Source of the DNA: Prochloron sp. SulCav_FS08_3_32_3330
GTDB taxonomy: Bacteria > Cyanobacteriota > Cyanobacteriia > Cyanobacteriales > DYNF01
Length of the DNA stretch: 42,213 bases
Assembly: GCA_020721205.1 (NCBI GenBank)
Contig: DYNF01000028.1
Coordinates: forward strand, 1-42,213
Direction: 5' to 3'
Part shown: positions 7,749-16,323 of the stretch, one piece after another
Layout: each line of letters opens with the position of its first letter
Position numbering within the stretch: position 1 is the stretch's first letter
Notes under the pieces: model-generated
Seen by the model: the letters and a program-made list of their open reading frames with translations, nothing else
What the model was told of the DNA's origin: nothing
Databases searched by the model: none
Program-made: the position numbers and the translations under genes

Positions 7749-7802
7749 AGGTTCGTTGTTGGGCTTTAGCCCATCCAATGTAGGGCTAAAGCCCAACTAC
7801 AA
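7749..7802. repeat. Palindrome of the GTTGT-GCTTTAGC family / terminator
   Basis: GTTGGGCTTTAGCCC and GGGCTAAAGCCCAAC face each other across ATCCAATGTA. It lies between converging genes (hemerythrin and acyltransferase), so can terminate both. Related sequences occur at 15783-15991, 27060-27080, 28378-28457 and 35240-35262. Confidence 0.65.
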
Positions 7803-7809
7803 ACCATAG

Positions 7810-9276
7810 TTATAAAGACATATTTTCTAAGGCTTTTTGTAATTTATTGGTTAAATTTTTTACTAAATCTTTTGTTTTTATTTGTTGATTTTTTGCTTCT
7901 TGAAAAGCCTCTGTGACAGAAAGAGGATTCCCCATCGTTAAAATAGCTATTCTGTTACCTAAACGGGGTCTTTTGGGTGTTTTTTTTCCTTTAATTCTTG
8001 CCATCACATCAAATAAAATTAAAGTAGTTTCAGCGAATCTTTCAAAAGTGGGTTTTTCTTTGATATAATTAGCAGTAACAGCGACAAAACTTTCCACTAA
8101 ACGCATATTTTTAATTCTTATTTCTCCTTCTTCTGCGATCCAATCAGCTAAACCTCTTTCTAAGGCTGAAATTGTATTTATATCTTCAATATCTTCTCGA
8201 TAAATATAATTCCAACTAGCTTCTTCTAAACGGCGACATCTATCTATAATATTCCCTTTTTTTTCAATCTTAAAATAATTTTCTGCTACTTCTAAAGCAA
8301 TATTTAACAAAGTGTTTAATCTACTAATTAAAATATCTTCCCTTGACACTTCAATAACTTCTATCTTTGCGTCTTTGCGTCTTTGCGTGATCCTCTCATC
8401 TTTTAATTGTACAAGATCAAAATCTGAAAATTGAGGAATCTGACAATGATAAAATCTCTGATAAAAAATTTCCATTTTCGTGAGCATTTGATCACTTAAA
8501 ATTAATAATCTTTCATAACAGAAATTAATTACTTTTTCTTGATCAGAATAATCTATAATAGATTTAACTTCTAAACCGCTATCTTTTTCTAATTCAGATA
8601 ATAATTGATCTAATTTGCACCAAGGTTGATTAATATATTGATATTGAATATTAAGAGGTAAAATTAACACTTTTTCTTGCCTATTTTCCTTCAATAAATC
8701 TTGTACACACCACACCCCTAACTGGGCTACCCCCGGCTCTAAAATACTAACAATTTCACTATGACCATTATTCGCTCCCTCCGGGGCGATCACCATCGGA
8801 AATTGACCATTGATAATTAATTCTCTGGCTGTTTTTAAAGCAGTACGATCTAATGGTTTTCCTCTATGAATGGGAATACCACCACCTTGAGAAAATAGCC
8901 ATCCGAGCCAATTTCCTGCCCAAATAGTCATCCCTCGATCGTAAATAAAATGGTAATGAATCGGATATTTTAAGTTAATATTTTTTTGTTTAGCTGTATC
9001 AGGAATTACCCTAGAAAATAAATATATTAAAGATAAAGCATCATCTACTTCTGGATGACGAAAAGCAATTATAAATCTAATTTTTTTTGTTTTAAATTGT
9101 TGATAAAGTTCTGTGATAATTTCAGGATTAATTACTTTAATTTTTGCAATTCCTGCTACTAACCAAGGACGAAAACGAAATTTTAAAAAAATCGGTAATA
9201 ACCAATGGAAAATTTTAAGAATAATCGGATTAAACTTTTGGGGAATAAATTTAAGTTTTGAGTGGGCGTAGGACAT
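7810..9276 (-). CDS. Lysophospholipid acyltransferase (PlsC-like) family protein
   Basis: The 488-residue protein has an acyltransferase core in about residues 60-230: His74-Asp79 of HPEVDD is the HX4D catalytic motif, GGGIPIHRGKPLDR supplies the glycerol-phosphate-binding Arg, and MVIAPEGANNGH is the third motif. The C-terminal half (about 250-488) is an extended helical region not found in classic PlsC, as in other cyanobacterial homologues. The likely role is acylation of a lysophospholipid or other lipid alcohol at the membrane; the substrate is not evident. The N-terminus has one amphipathic or membrane helix (NPIILKIFHWLLPIFLKF). Confidence 0.78.
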   Translation of the reverse strand: MSYAHSKLKFIPQKFNPIILKIFHWLLPIFLKFRFRPWLVAGIAKIKVINPEIITELYQQFKTKKIRFIIAFRHPEVDDALSLIYLFSRVIPDTAKQKNINLKYPIHYHFIYDRGMTIWAGNWLGWLFSQGGGIPIHRGKPLDRTALKTARELIINGQFPMVIAPEGANNGHSEIVSILEPGVAQLGVWCVQDLLKENRQEKVLILPLNIQYQYINQPWCKLDQLLSELEKDSGLEVKSIIDYSDQEKVINFCYERLLILSDQMLTKMEIFYQRFYHCQIPQFSDFDLVQLKDERITQRRKDAKIEVIEVSREDILISRLNTLLNIALEVAENYFKIEKKGNIIDRCRRLEEASWNYIYREDIEDINTISALERGLADWIAEEGEIRIKNMRLVESFVAVTANYIKEKPTFERFAETTLILFDVMARIKGKKTPKRPRLGNRIAILTMGNPLSVTEAFQEAKNQQIKTKDLVKNLTNKLQKALENMSL

Positions 9277-9441
9277 AAATATAAATAATTTTAAGAAGAA
9301 AATTTTGTCGGTCTTAAAACATTCCCATTTGATCTAACAAAACTTTTGTACTATTTATGGTTATTTTTTTTGTTTAGGAATGATTTTGCTATAATTGCGT
9401 TAGATTAACAAACTTGATTAACTTTATTCTATCAATATTTT

Positions 9442-10086
9442 ATGGCTTCCACTCAACCTTTTCCTATTCCTCCCCAAGTTCCTAAAAAAAGAACTTCAGC
9501 CACTACGAAAAAACGTAGTTCAACTTCTAGTAATTTTAAATCAAAAAGTAACAATCAAAATCAGGCGGATCAATTAGAACTTTATCCTATGAAAAATAAA
9601 AATAGACAAAGAAGAAGTGCCTTGAATAATCAAATGAATCCCCCAGAATCGGAAACTCAAACTCATTCTAATGGTGCTTATTCTGCTAAAATTCAACAGT
9701 TCCCTACCCCAACACAACCCTTATGGTTAAAGGGTTTAATGTCTTTGCATTTTATTTCTTCTTGTACCACTTTTGTGTTAATTTCTGCCGCTTTGGGTTT
9801 ATATGGTTGGACAGTTTATACTCAACAAAGTTGGGGTAAATCTTATCGTTATTTGGAAACTTTACAACGCAATGAACGAGAGTTAACGACAACAAATGAA
9901 ACAATTAAAAATGATTTAGCAATCCAAGCGGAAAAACCTGAAACGGGTTTAGTTAATCCTGATCCGAATACAACTATTTTTTTAAAACCTACTCCAGATG
10001 AGTTAAAATCTCCTGATTTATTACCTTCTGAGGAAAATAATTTAGGTGAAATTAATACTCCGACTAATGTTCCTTTGGGATATTAA
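9442..10086 (+). CDS. Bitopic membrane protein, FtsL-like candidate
   Basis: The 214-residue protein has a long Lys/Ser-rich cytoplasmic N-terminus (about 1-95), one membrane helix (FISSCTTFVLISAALGLYGWTVY, about 103-126) and a periplasmic helix (WGKSYRYLETLQRNERELTTTNETIKNDLA, about 130-160) with heptad-like hydrophobics, then a Pro/Asn-rich tail. This is the topology of FtsL, and the gene sits directly upstream of ftsI, the classical ftsL position. FtsL is too divergent to recognise by identity, so the division role is inference from topology and position. No signal-peptide cleavage site. No clear Shine-Dalgarno. Confidence 0.7.
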   Translation: MASTQPFPIPPQVPKKRTSATTKKRSSTSSNFKSKSNNQNQADQLELYPMKNKNRQRRSALNNQMNPPESETQTHSNGAYSAKIQQFPTPTQPLWLKGLMSLHFISSCTTFVLISAALGLYGWTVYTQQSWGKSYRYLETLQRNERELTTTNETIKNDLAIQAEKPETGLVNPDPNTTIFLKPTPDELKSPDLLPSEENNLGEINTPTNVPLGY

Positions 10087-10194
10087 AATTGAGGTGATAG
10101 GTGTTAACTATTATTTAATCCTAATAAGAACTAACAAATAACTACTATGATTAAAGGATTAGACTATTATTAACATAATTTATTAGATGTTAAA

Positions 10195-10250
10195 ATCATA
10201 ATCAATCAAAGTATAATCATCGTAAAAATAACGAATAACTAATAATTAAT
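10195..10250 (+). promoter_or_regulatory. ftsI leader, shared with the M23 peptidase leader
   Basis: ATCATAATCAATCAAAGTAT continuing into ATCATCG and AAAAATAACGAATAAC; the blocks match the leader of the M23 gene (minus strand 4513-4570). TATAAT at 10212-10217 is a -10 candidate; no good -35 is seen. Confidence 0.5.
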
Positions 10251-12164
10251 ATGGCAAATCCTAAAGTTAAAAATTTTCCTGAACCGAGAAATCGTCGCTC
10301 CCGGAGACGACCAAAAAATAGAGAAGTTTTATCCTCAAATTTATCAACAAAAAAGAAAATTCAAAGTCCAAAAGTTAAAAAAGTTAAGCCTAAAATTAAT
10401 GAATTTGAACCGCCAAAACAAAGATTATTAATGGTTTGGGGCTTTCTTTTGTTCGGCATAATTGCTTTAGGTTGGAATTTATATCATTTACAAGTATTAC
10501 AGTCTTCTGAATTATTAGATAAGGCGCGAGATCAACAAATGACTTATTTACGTCCTTATTTACCAAGAAGACCGATTGTAGATAATCAAAATAATGTTTT
10601 AGCCACCGATCGCTTGGTATATACTTTATTTGTTCATCCGAAAATGTTTAATATTTCTCAGGAAGAAATGGCTCAACGTTTAAGTGCAATTTTAATTGAT
10701 CAAAAACCAGAAGAATTGCTAAAAAAATTTAAAATTAGGGAAACGGGAATCCGTTTATCTTATGATGTACCCGAAGATAAAGCTGATCAAATTGCGAGGC
10801 TATCTTTGGACGGTTTAGAGTTAATTCAACAATATACCAGATTTTATCCTCAAGAAGATGCCCTCGCTGATGTGTTAGGTTATGTTAATCAAGAACATGA
10901 AGGACAAGCGGGAATTGAATTAAGTCAACAAAAATTATTAGAGCGCGAACTGATGACTCTCCATCTCAGTCGTTCGGGTAATGGTTCAATTATACCTACT
11001 TATATAGATGAAGGTTTATTAAATGCCGATGAATTAAGGCTAAAATTAACGATTGATTTGCGTTTACAAAGGGAAATTCGTACTATTTTGAAAGCTCAAA
11101 TGGAGGTTTATAATGCCAAACGAGGGGCGGTAATAGTTATGGATGTGCGGGATGGCTCTCTTTTAAGTTTAGTTTGTGAGCCTACTTATGATGCGAATAA
11201 ATATTATGATGTTAAGGATTTTGCTTTGTTTAAAAATTGGGCAGTAACGGATCTTTATGAGCCGGGATCAACTTTTAAACCGATTAATGTGGCGATCGCC
11301 TTGGATAAAAAAGTAATTAAACCGGATACAGTAATTTATGATCCGGGTCGCATTTTTGTGGATACATGGCCCATTTCTAACCATGATTATGCCAGTAATG
11401 GGGGCAATGGTAGTATTAATATAGCTCAAGTGTTACAACGCTCTAGTAATGTGGCAATGGTTCAAATTATGCAACGTCTTGATCGTCAAGATTATTATAA
11501 TTATCTGCGAAAATTAGAACTTGGGCAAAAAATGGGTATTGATCTTCCGGGAGAAACGGCTAGTCATTTAAAAGATGAAAAACTCTTTACTTCCACAGCG
11601 ATCGAAGCGGCTACCTCGGCTTTTGGTCAAGGTTTTTCCCTCACGCCCATAAAATTAGCTCAACTTCACTCAGCGATCGCCAACGGTGGGAAACTGGTAA
11701 AACCGCATCTTGTCAAGGGTTTAGTAGATTCCCAAGGTCAATTTCACTGGCAACCAAATTTAACAGAAAAACAAGTATTTTCCCCCGAAACCAGTAAAAT
11801 TGTGAAAGAAATGATGGAAACCGTTGTCACAGAAGGAAGTGGCTCTGTCGCACAAATTCCGGGTTATCGGATCGGCGGAAAAACAGGCACAGCACAAAAA
11901 GCCAGTCCTAACGGCGGTTATTTAGCCAATGCGAAAATTACCAGTTTTGTCTCAATTTTACCGATTGAAAACCCTCGTTATGTAGTATTAGCAGTGATTG
12001 ATGAGCCAAAAGGGGCAAATACTTTTGGTTCTACCGTTGCCGCCCCGATTGTCAAATCTGTAATGGATACGTTAATTTCGCTTTATGTGATCCCACCTTC
12101 TAAAGAAATTCCTCAAACTCCAAAAGAAAAAAGTGAGCAGGAGGGAGGAACTTTTCGTGATTAA
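10251..12164 (+). CDS. ftsI: Division-specific penicillin-binding protein (class B PBP)
   Basis: The 637-residue transpeptidase cross-links septal peptidoglycan. A basic cytoplasmic N-terminus (1-58) is followed by one membrane helix (LLMVWGFLLFGIIALGWNLYHL, about 59-80), the PBP dimerisation domain (RPYLPRRPIVDNQNNVLAT) and the transpeptidase domain (about 285-615). Active-site motifs: Ser340-Thr-Phe-Lys343 (SxxK), Ser398-Ser-Asn400 (SxN), Lys544-Thr-Gly546 (KTG). No C-terminal PASTA domains. It follows the FtsL-like gene by 164 bp with its own leader, and is followed by an unusual array of terminator-like repeats. Confidence 0.95.
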   Translation: MANPKVKNFPEPRNRRSRRRPKNREVLSSNLSTKKKIQSPKVKKVKPKINEFEPPKQRLLMVWGFLLFGIIALGWNLYHLQVLQSSELLDKARDQQMTYLRPYLPRRPIVDNQNNVLATDRLVYTLFVHPKMFNISQEEMAQRLSAILIDQKPEELLKKFKIRETGIRLSYDVPEDKADQIARLSLDGLELIQQYTRFYPQEDALADVLGYVNQEHEGQAGIELSQQKLLERELMTLHLSRSGNGSIIPTYIDEGLLNADELRLKLTIDLRLQREIRTILKAQMEVYNAKRGAVIVMDVRDGSLLSLVCEPTYDANKYYDVKDFALFKNWAVTDLYEPGSTFKPINVAIALDKKVIKPDTVIYDPGRIFVDTWPISNHDYASNGGNGSINIAQVLQRSSNVAMVQIMQRLDRQDYYNYLRKLELGQKMGIDLPGETASHLKDEKLFTSTAIEAATSAFGQGFSLTPIKLAQLHSAIANGGKLVKPHLVKGLVDSQGQFHWQPNLTEKQVFSPETSKIVKEMMETVVTEGSGSVAQIPGYRIGGKTGTAQKASPNGGYLANAKITSFVSILPIENPRYVVLAVIDEPKGANTFGSTVAAPIVKSVMDTLISLYVIPPSKEIPQTPKEKSEQEGGTFRD

Positions 12165-12169
12165 AGAAA

Positions 12170-12838
12170 AGCAACGGGTTAAAACCCGATGTTACCCAAA
12201 CAAAACCCTCCTGCGAGGGTTTTTCTCTCTTAACAACGGGTTAAAACCTGATGTTACCCAAACAAAACCCTCCTGCGAGGGTTTTTCTCTCTTAACAACG
12301 GGTTAAAACCCGATGCTACCCAAACAAAACCCTCCTGCGAGGGTTTTTCTCTCTTAACAACGGGTTAAAACCCGATGCTACCCAAACAAAACCCTCCTGC
12401 GAGGGTTTTTCTCTCTTAACCTGCGTAGGCAGGTTTTGTCTGTGTAGCTACAGGTTTCAACCTGTAGCTATACGGGTTAAAACTTGATGTTACCCAAACA
12501 AAACCCTCCTGCGAGGGTTTTTCTCTTAACAACGGGTTAAAACCCGATGCTACCCAAACAAAACCCTCCTGCGAGGGTTTTTCTCTCTTAACAACGGGTT
12601 AAAACCCGATGCTACCCAAACAAAACCCTCCTGCGAGGGTTTTTCTCTCTTAACCTGCGTAGGCAGGTTTTGTCTGTGTAGCTACAGGTTTCAACCTGTA
12701 GCTATACGGGTTAAAACCCGATGTTACCTAAACAAAACCCTCCTGCGAGGGTTTTTCTCTCTTAACCTGCGTATGCCTGTTTTGTTTATGTAGCTACAGG
12801 TTTCAACCTGTAGCTATACGGATTTTAACCCGTTGCCT
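12170..12838 (+). repeat. Array of eight terminator-like hairpins in 62-bp repeats
   Basis: The basic 62-bp unit contains CAACGGGTTAAAACCCGATG, then CTACCCAAAC, then AAAACCCTC-CTGC-GAGGGTTTTT and CTCTCTT. Eight copies of the GC-rich hairpin with its T-run start near 12200, 12262, 12324, 12386, 12498, 12558, 12622 and 12733. After copies 4, 7 and 8 a second module (CCTGCGTAGGCAGG plus TAGCTACAGG-TTTCA-CCTGTAGCTA) is inserted. Each hairpin alone looks like a good intrinsic terminator on the plus strand and stands directly after ftsI. The 753-bp gap between ftsI and the DUF2996 gene holds no credible CDS. Confidence 0.9.
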
Positions 12839-12918
12839 TTTTTCAAAAGTCAAGATTTGGATCACAACAGGTATAATTAAGTTAAAAATATTCCATCAAA
12901 TTAATCTAAATTATTATA

Positions 12919-13365
12919 ATGTCAGAAGAAACAAAAACCCCCGTTGTCGAAACAGCAAAACCTGCGGCTAAAAAAGAAAAAAAACCCACTCTCGAAGATA
13001 AACCTTTTTCCGAGTTTATGGGTGATCATTTTATCCCCGCCCTCCAATCAGCTTTGACAAATCAAGGAGTAACAGATATTAAATTAAGTTTTGTCAAGCA
13101 ATCCTTACCAACTTTAACCGGGGCAACGGCTAAGGATCAATGTTGGCAGATTATTGGGGATTGGCAATCAACAAAAAGACAATTTAATCTTTATTTTTTA
13201 GAGGAAAAAATTAACGGCTCAAAAGCTTTTTCCTATTCTATTTATGGGAAAGCTCCCAGCACAGTAGAATCCTTTATGATTGATGAAAAAAAAGTAACCT
13301 TAGATTTAATGGTACTTTATACTATTCAACGGTTAAATAGTCAAAAATGGTTAACTGGTAATTAA
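12919..13365 (+). CDS. DUF2996 family protein
   Basis: The 148-residue cytoplasmic protein has a low-complexity Lys/Ala/Pro-rich N-terminus (1-28) and a conserved core starting KPFSEFMGDHFIPALQSALT and running through QCWQIIGDW and FNLYFLEEKINGSKAFSYS. It resembles the DUF2996 family of cyanobacteria, whose function is unknown. It stands alone, followed by a good intrinsic terminator. Single conserved Cys in the QCWQI segment; no membrane helix. Confidence 0.75.
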   Translation: MSEETKTPVVETAKPAAKKEKKPTLEDKPFSEFMGDHFIPALQSALTNQGVTDIKLSFVKQSLPTLTGATAKDQCWQIIGDWQSTKRQFNLYFLEEKINGSKAFSYSIYGKAPSTVESFMIDEKKVTLDLMVLYTIQRLNSQKWLTGN

Positions 13366-13396
13366 TCACAATCTCCCTAAATTAATATTTTTTAAA

Positions 13397-13441
13397 AGTG
13401 GATCAGGCTTTACTCCTGATTTCCACTCTCTTTCTGTTTTT
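13397..13441 (+). terminator. Intrinsic terminator of the DUF2996 gene
   Basis: AGTGGATCAGG (13397-13407) pairs with CCTGATTTCCACT (13415-13427) with a small bulge, followed by CTCTTTCTGTTTTT. Confidence 0.8.
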
Positions 13442-13532
13442 CCGAAAAACCTTAATTTTGGCAAAGATTAATTTTATTTATCATTATGTAATTAATTGAT
13501 TAGAATTTTAAATAAAAATAAGAGTAAAAATA

Positions 13533-13561
13533 TCTCCGTAATTTTACGGAGAGTATATAAT
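13533..13561 (+). promoter_or_regulatory. Palindromic operator next to a TATAAT box
   Basis: TCTCCGTA-ATTT-TACGGAGA (13533-13552) is a perfect 8-bp-armed palindrome immediately followed by TATAAT (13556-13561). It lies 49 bp upstream of the small secreted-peptide gene and occupies the -35 region, so it looks like an operator for a repressor or activator. Confidence 0.5.
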
Positions 13562-13609
13562 GAAATAAGGTGCTAAACTTTCTTTCTACCGATCTATCTC
13601 ATTAAAGTC

Positions 13610-13831
13610 ATGAAAAATCCAATTCCTTTAACTTCAATCTTAGTTTGCTTAATGGGTGGACAACTATTCTGTCCTATTTTCGCCAGAGCAACTGTAACAA
13701 GTGATACGATCATTCATTCTCAAAATCAATCGAATCAATCTAAAAATGATGAGTCAGGGATTAAACAAAATTTCCCTCAATGTACCCATAATTGTAATAA
13801 CTCAGGGAAAGAAGGTGGCGGTGGTAATTAA
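13610..13831 (+). CDS. Small secreted peptide with Gly-rich tail
   Basis: The 73-residue product begins with a signal peptide (MKNPIPLTSILVCLMGGQLF, hydrophobic to about 22; cleavage near AFARA/ATV at about 26-28). The mature part is about 45 residues, rich in Asn, Gln and Ser, with CTHNCNNSGKEGGGGN at the end, giving two cysteines four residues apart. It is not a family I recognise. An overlapping frame at 13701-13898 is also open but lacks a start context. A palindromic operator and TATAAT lie just upstream, supporting real expression. It could be a small periplasmic protein or a secreted peptide. Confidence 0.55.
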   Translation: MKNPIPLTSILVCLMGGQLFCPIFARATVTSDTIIHSQNQSNQSKNDESGIKQNFPQCTHNCNNSGKEGGGGN

Positions 13832-13940
13832 TTATTTTACTAATTTAATGCCCCTAGTTATCTACAAACTTATCATTTCCCACCGCAAAACTAAATAAAT
13901 AGACTTGTTTCTCTCAACAACAAGGTGATCAAAAATTAGG

Positions 13941-15608
13941 TTATGAAGAAGAACGATAAATGCGATCGCCAGATATAAGGGTGTGACTTTGCCAATTTGG
14001 ATCAGAATTAGGATAATCTAAACGAAAATGACCGCCTCTGCTTTCACAACGAAAATCAGCACTTTTGAGAATTAATAAACCAATATCTAAAAGATTTAAA
14101 GTCTCTGTATATAATTTTAAATCTTCCATAGAAGTATTTTCTAAATTAATTTCTGTCTCTTGTTCGGGAGAAAATGAGTATAAATACTTAGATAAACTGA
14201 ATTGCCCTAGGATTAAACGCCAAGCTTCCACTTGAGCGATCGCTGTACTTAAGCCTTGATGTTCTCGACAAATACCAGCATTTTCCCACATTAAAATCGG
14301 TAATTCGTGACGTATTTGTTTAATTAACTCTAAATCCTGACTAATATTTATTACTAATTTGGGTTTATTTATTTCAAAAATAACTTCTTTTTTAGAACAA
14401 TTAATTGTTAAATTAGCTAATTCAGAGGCATAAACTAAACATTCTAATAAAGAATTACTAGCAAGACGATTAGCACCATGAACACCTGTACTAGCAGTTT
14501 CCCCAATGGCATATAATCCTTGAATGGAGGTCTTCGCAGAAGTATCCGTCGCAATACCTCCCATCCAATAATGAGCGGCAGGAGTGACAGGAATCGGTTG
14601 AGAATAAAGATCAATCCCAAATTTTTGACAAACTTTAATAATATTCGGGAAACGGTAAGCAATTTTTTCCGGGGGAATCGGCTGTAAATCTAAATAAACC
14701 TTTGCGTTAGCCGGATCCTGAGACGTTTTATGTAAATGGGAAAAAATGGCTCGGCTGACAATATCTCTAGGTGCTAACTCCCCGGAAGGATGGTATTCAA
14801 AAGTAAAGCGCTCTCCCAAATCATCTATTAAATGAGCGCCTTCTCCCCTTACCGCTTCACTGATTAAAAAATGAGGAGCATTTGGCACAGTTAAAGCCGT
14901 AGGATGAAACTGAAAAAACTCCAGATCCCTTAATAATGCCCCCGCTCGACTGGCGATCGCCACCCCGTCTCCCGTGCTGACAGAAGGATTAGTCGTTTGA
15001 GCAAAAACTTGACCACCGCCCCCCGTTGCTAAAATTACCGCCGAGGCTGAAATCCAGTGAATTTTACCCTCATAAAACATACTTAAACCCTGACAATGAT
15101 CTTGTTGAGAATTAAGCCATAATTGTAAAACTAAACCCTGCTCAAAAACCCTAATATTAGGACGTTCTAACACTTTTTCTGTTAAAGTGCTAACGATCGC
15201 TTTCCCCGTCGTATCTGCCGCATGGAGTACCCTTGGACGAGAATGAGCGGCTTCTAAGGTCATTGCCAACTCTCCCTGATGACGGTCAAAACCTACTCCT
15301 AACTCGACTAAAGACTCAATCGCTTTCGGAGCGTGATTTACTAAAAAAGTAACCGCCGATTCCTCACAAAGTCCGGCACCAGCTTTAAGGGTATCTTCAA
15401 AATGGAGTTGAGGGGAGTCAGAGGGAGCGATGGCGGCGGCAATCCCACCTTGCGCCCAGTCACTAGCACCTATTTTTAAAGAATCTTTGGTAATTAAACC
15501 AACTTGATAACTTTGAGGAAGACATAAAGCCCCATATAAACCTGCCGCCCCGGCACCGACTATTAATACATCAAAGTGTAAAGGAAAATTAACAGAAGAT
15601 GATGACAA
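13941..15608 (-). CDS. nadB: L-aspartate oxidase
   Basis: First step of de novo NAD synthesis: oxidises L-aspartate to iminoaspartate with FAD. The N-terminal dinucleotide-binding motif DVLIVGAGAAGLYGALCL, then SDWAQGGIAAA, HSRPRVLHAADTTGKAI, RDLEFFQFHPTAL, AHYWMGGIATD and the GLYAIGETASTGVHGANRLASNSLLE segment are all typical. At 555 residues it is full length with the C-terminal helical domain ending RCESRGGHFRLDYP. The start is TTG 15608; no ATG lies before the FAD motif. Monocistronic as far as visible; nadA is not in the window. Confidence 0.94.
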   Translation of the reverse strand: MSSSSVNFPLHFDVLIVGAGAAGLYGALCLPQSYQVGLITKDSLKIGASDWAQGGIAAAIAPSDSPQLHFEDTLKAGAGLCEESAVTFLVNHAPKAIESLVELGVGFDRHQGELAMTLEAAHSRPRVLHAADTTGKAIVSTLTEKVLERPNIRVFEQGLVLQLWLNSQQDHCQGLSMFYEGKIHWISASAVILATGGGGQVFAQTTNPSVSTGDGVAIASRAGALLRDLEFFQFHPTALTVPNAPHFLISEAVRGEGAHLIDDLGERFTFEYHPSGELAPRDIVSRAIFSHLHKTSQDPANAKVYLDLQPIPPEKIAYRFPNIIKVCQKFGIDLYSQPIPVTPAAHYWMGGIATDTSAKTSIQGLYAIGETASTGVHGANRLASNSLLECLVYASELANLTINCSKKEVIFEINKPKLVINISQDLELIKQIRHELPILMWENAGICREHQGLSTAIAQVEAWRLILGQFSLSKYLYSFSPEQETEINLENTSMEDLKLYTETLNLLDIGLLILKSADFRCESRGGHFRLDYPNSDPNWQSHTLISGDRIYRSSS

Positions 15609-15660
15609 TTTAGATTAATGTCCTAACGTAATTTGCTCAATTGTAATCTATATTGACACT

Positions 15661-15763
15661 CCCCCGTTACAATCTTTGATTTAACGGGGGATTCTTGTTT
15701 CTTTCAGATTGCCTCACCCGTTAATTTCTATTGATATTTTTTTGTTGTGAAATTTAACGGGTG
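15661..15763. terminator. Two consecutive hairpins
   Basis: CCCCCGTTA (15661-15669) pairs with TAACGGGGG (15682-15690); CACCCGTTAA (15715-15724) pairs with TTAACGGGTG (15754-15763). Both share the CCCGTTAA core. They lie upstream of nadB (minus strand) and before the minisatellite; their role is unclear, perhaps structured RNA or repeat remnants. Confidence 0.4.
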
Positions 15764-15782
15764 TCCTCTTTTGACATTTAAG

Positions 15783-15991
15783 AAAGCACAACAACAAGCC
15801 TAGAGTGCTAAAGCACAACAACAAGCCTAGAGTGCTAAAGCACAACAACAAGCCTAGAGTGCTAAAGCACAACAACGAGCCTAGAGTGCTAAAGCACAAC
15901 AACGAGCCTAGAGTGCTAAAGCACAACAACAAGCCTAGAGTGCTAAAGCACAACAACAAGCCTAGAGTGCTAAAGCACAACAACGAGCCTA
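15783..15991. repeat. 27-bp minisatellite, about eight copies
   Basis: The unit GCCTAGAGTGCTAAAGCACA continues with ACAACAA to 27 bp. Copies differ only at A/G in the ACAAC(A/G)AGCC position. Each contains the palindrome GTGC-TAAA-GCAC. Because 27 is a multiple of three and no stop arises, both strands show long open frames of a 9-residue repeat (LKHNNKPRV on plus, LLCFSTLGL on minus); I do not consider either a gene. It occupies most of the 448-bp gap between nadB and pipX. Confidence 0.92.
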
Positions 15992-16000
15992 TGTTTAAAA

Positions 16001-16032
16001 TTGACCAATAGTATCTTAATATTATTAGATAC
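16001..16032 (+). promoter_or_regulatory. Possible pipX promoter with inverted repeat
   Basis: TTGACC (16001-16006) precedes GTATCT-N10-AGATAC (16011-16032), whose right arm overlaps a weak -10. It could be a regulator site; it is not an NtcA site (GTA-N8-TAC). Confidence 0.35.
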
Positions 16033-16056
16033 CTTACTTAAAATAAGTATAACATT

Positions 16057-16323
16057 ATGTCTATTGAAAGTTATCTCAATCATCCTACTTTTGGTTTGCT
16101 TTATCGCTTATGTTCCCTTGATGGCAATCAAGAGATTTTTACCACCCTTTACGCTCAACGGTTATTTTTTCTAGTGACTACCACACCGGAAAAAATTAAT
16201 TTTGAAATTATTACCCGCACTCAAACTAGAATGGCAATAGATAGCCGTTTACGTTCTTTAAGACGGGAAGGCATCTCACAAGAATATCAAGAAATTTTAG
16301 CAATGTATAAAAAAAGCTTCTAA
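16057..16323 (+). CDS. pipX: NtcA co-activator PipX
   Basis: The 88-residue Tudor-like-domain protein has the diagnostic ESYLNHPTFGLLYRLC and TTLYAQRLFFLVTT, with C-terminal helices VDSRLR-like IDSRLRSLRREGISQEYQ. PipX binds the nitrogen regulator NtcA with 2-oxoglutarate to activate nitrogen genes, and is sequestered by PII (GlnB). Surface residues for PII/NtcA contact (Tyr6, Tyr32 region) appear present. Its stop codon overlaps the ATG of pipY (TAATG), so the two are translationally coupled. Confidence 0.96.
   Translation: MSIESYLNHPTFGLLYRLCSLDGNQEIFTTLYAQRLFFLVTTTPEKINFEIITRTQTRMAIDSRLRSLRREGISQEYQEILAMYKKSF

Noticed and set aside
12170-12838. CRISPR array
   Set aside because: The 62-bp units are identical throughout, without unique spacers, and no cas genes are present.
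13701-13898. Alternative 65-residue gene overlapping the secreted peptide
   Set aside because: No signal, no ribosome site and a composition typical of a shifted frame; the 13610 frame has a proper signal peptide.
15714-16011. Coding sequences in the minisatellite (either strand)
   Set aside because: Both frames are open only because a 27-bp unit is repeated; they lack family similarity and a credible ribosome site, and the unit is a known palindrome of the dispersed family.
16011-16032. NtcA binding site upstream of pipX
   Set aside because: The inverted repeat is GTATCT-N10-AGATAC; the GTA and TAC are 16 bp apart, not 8.
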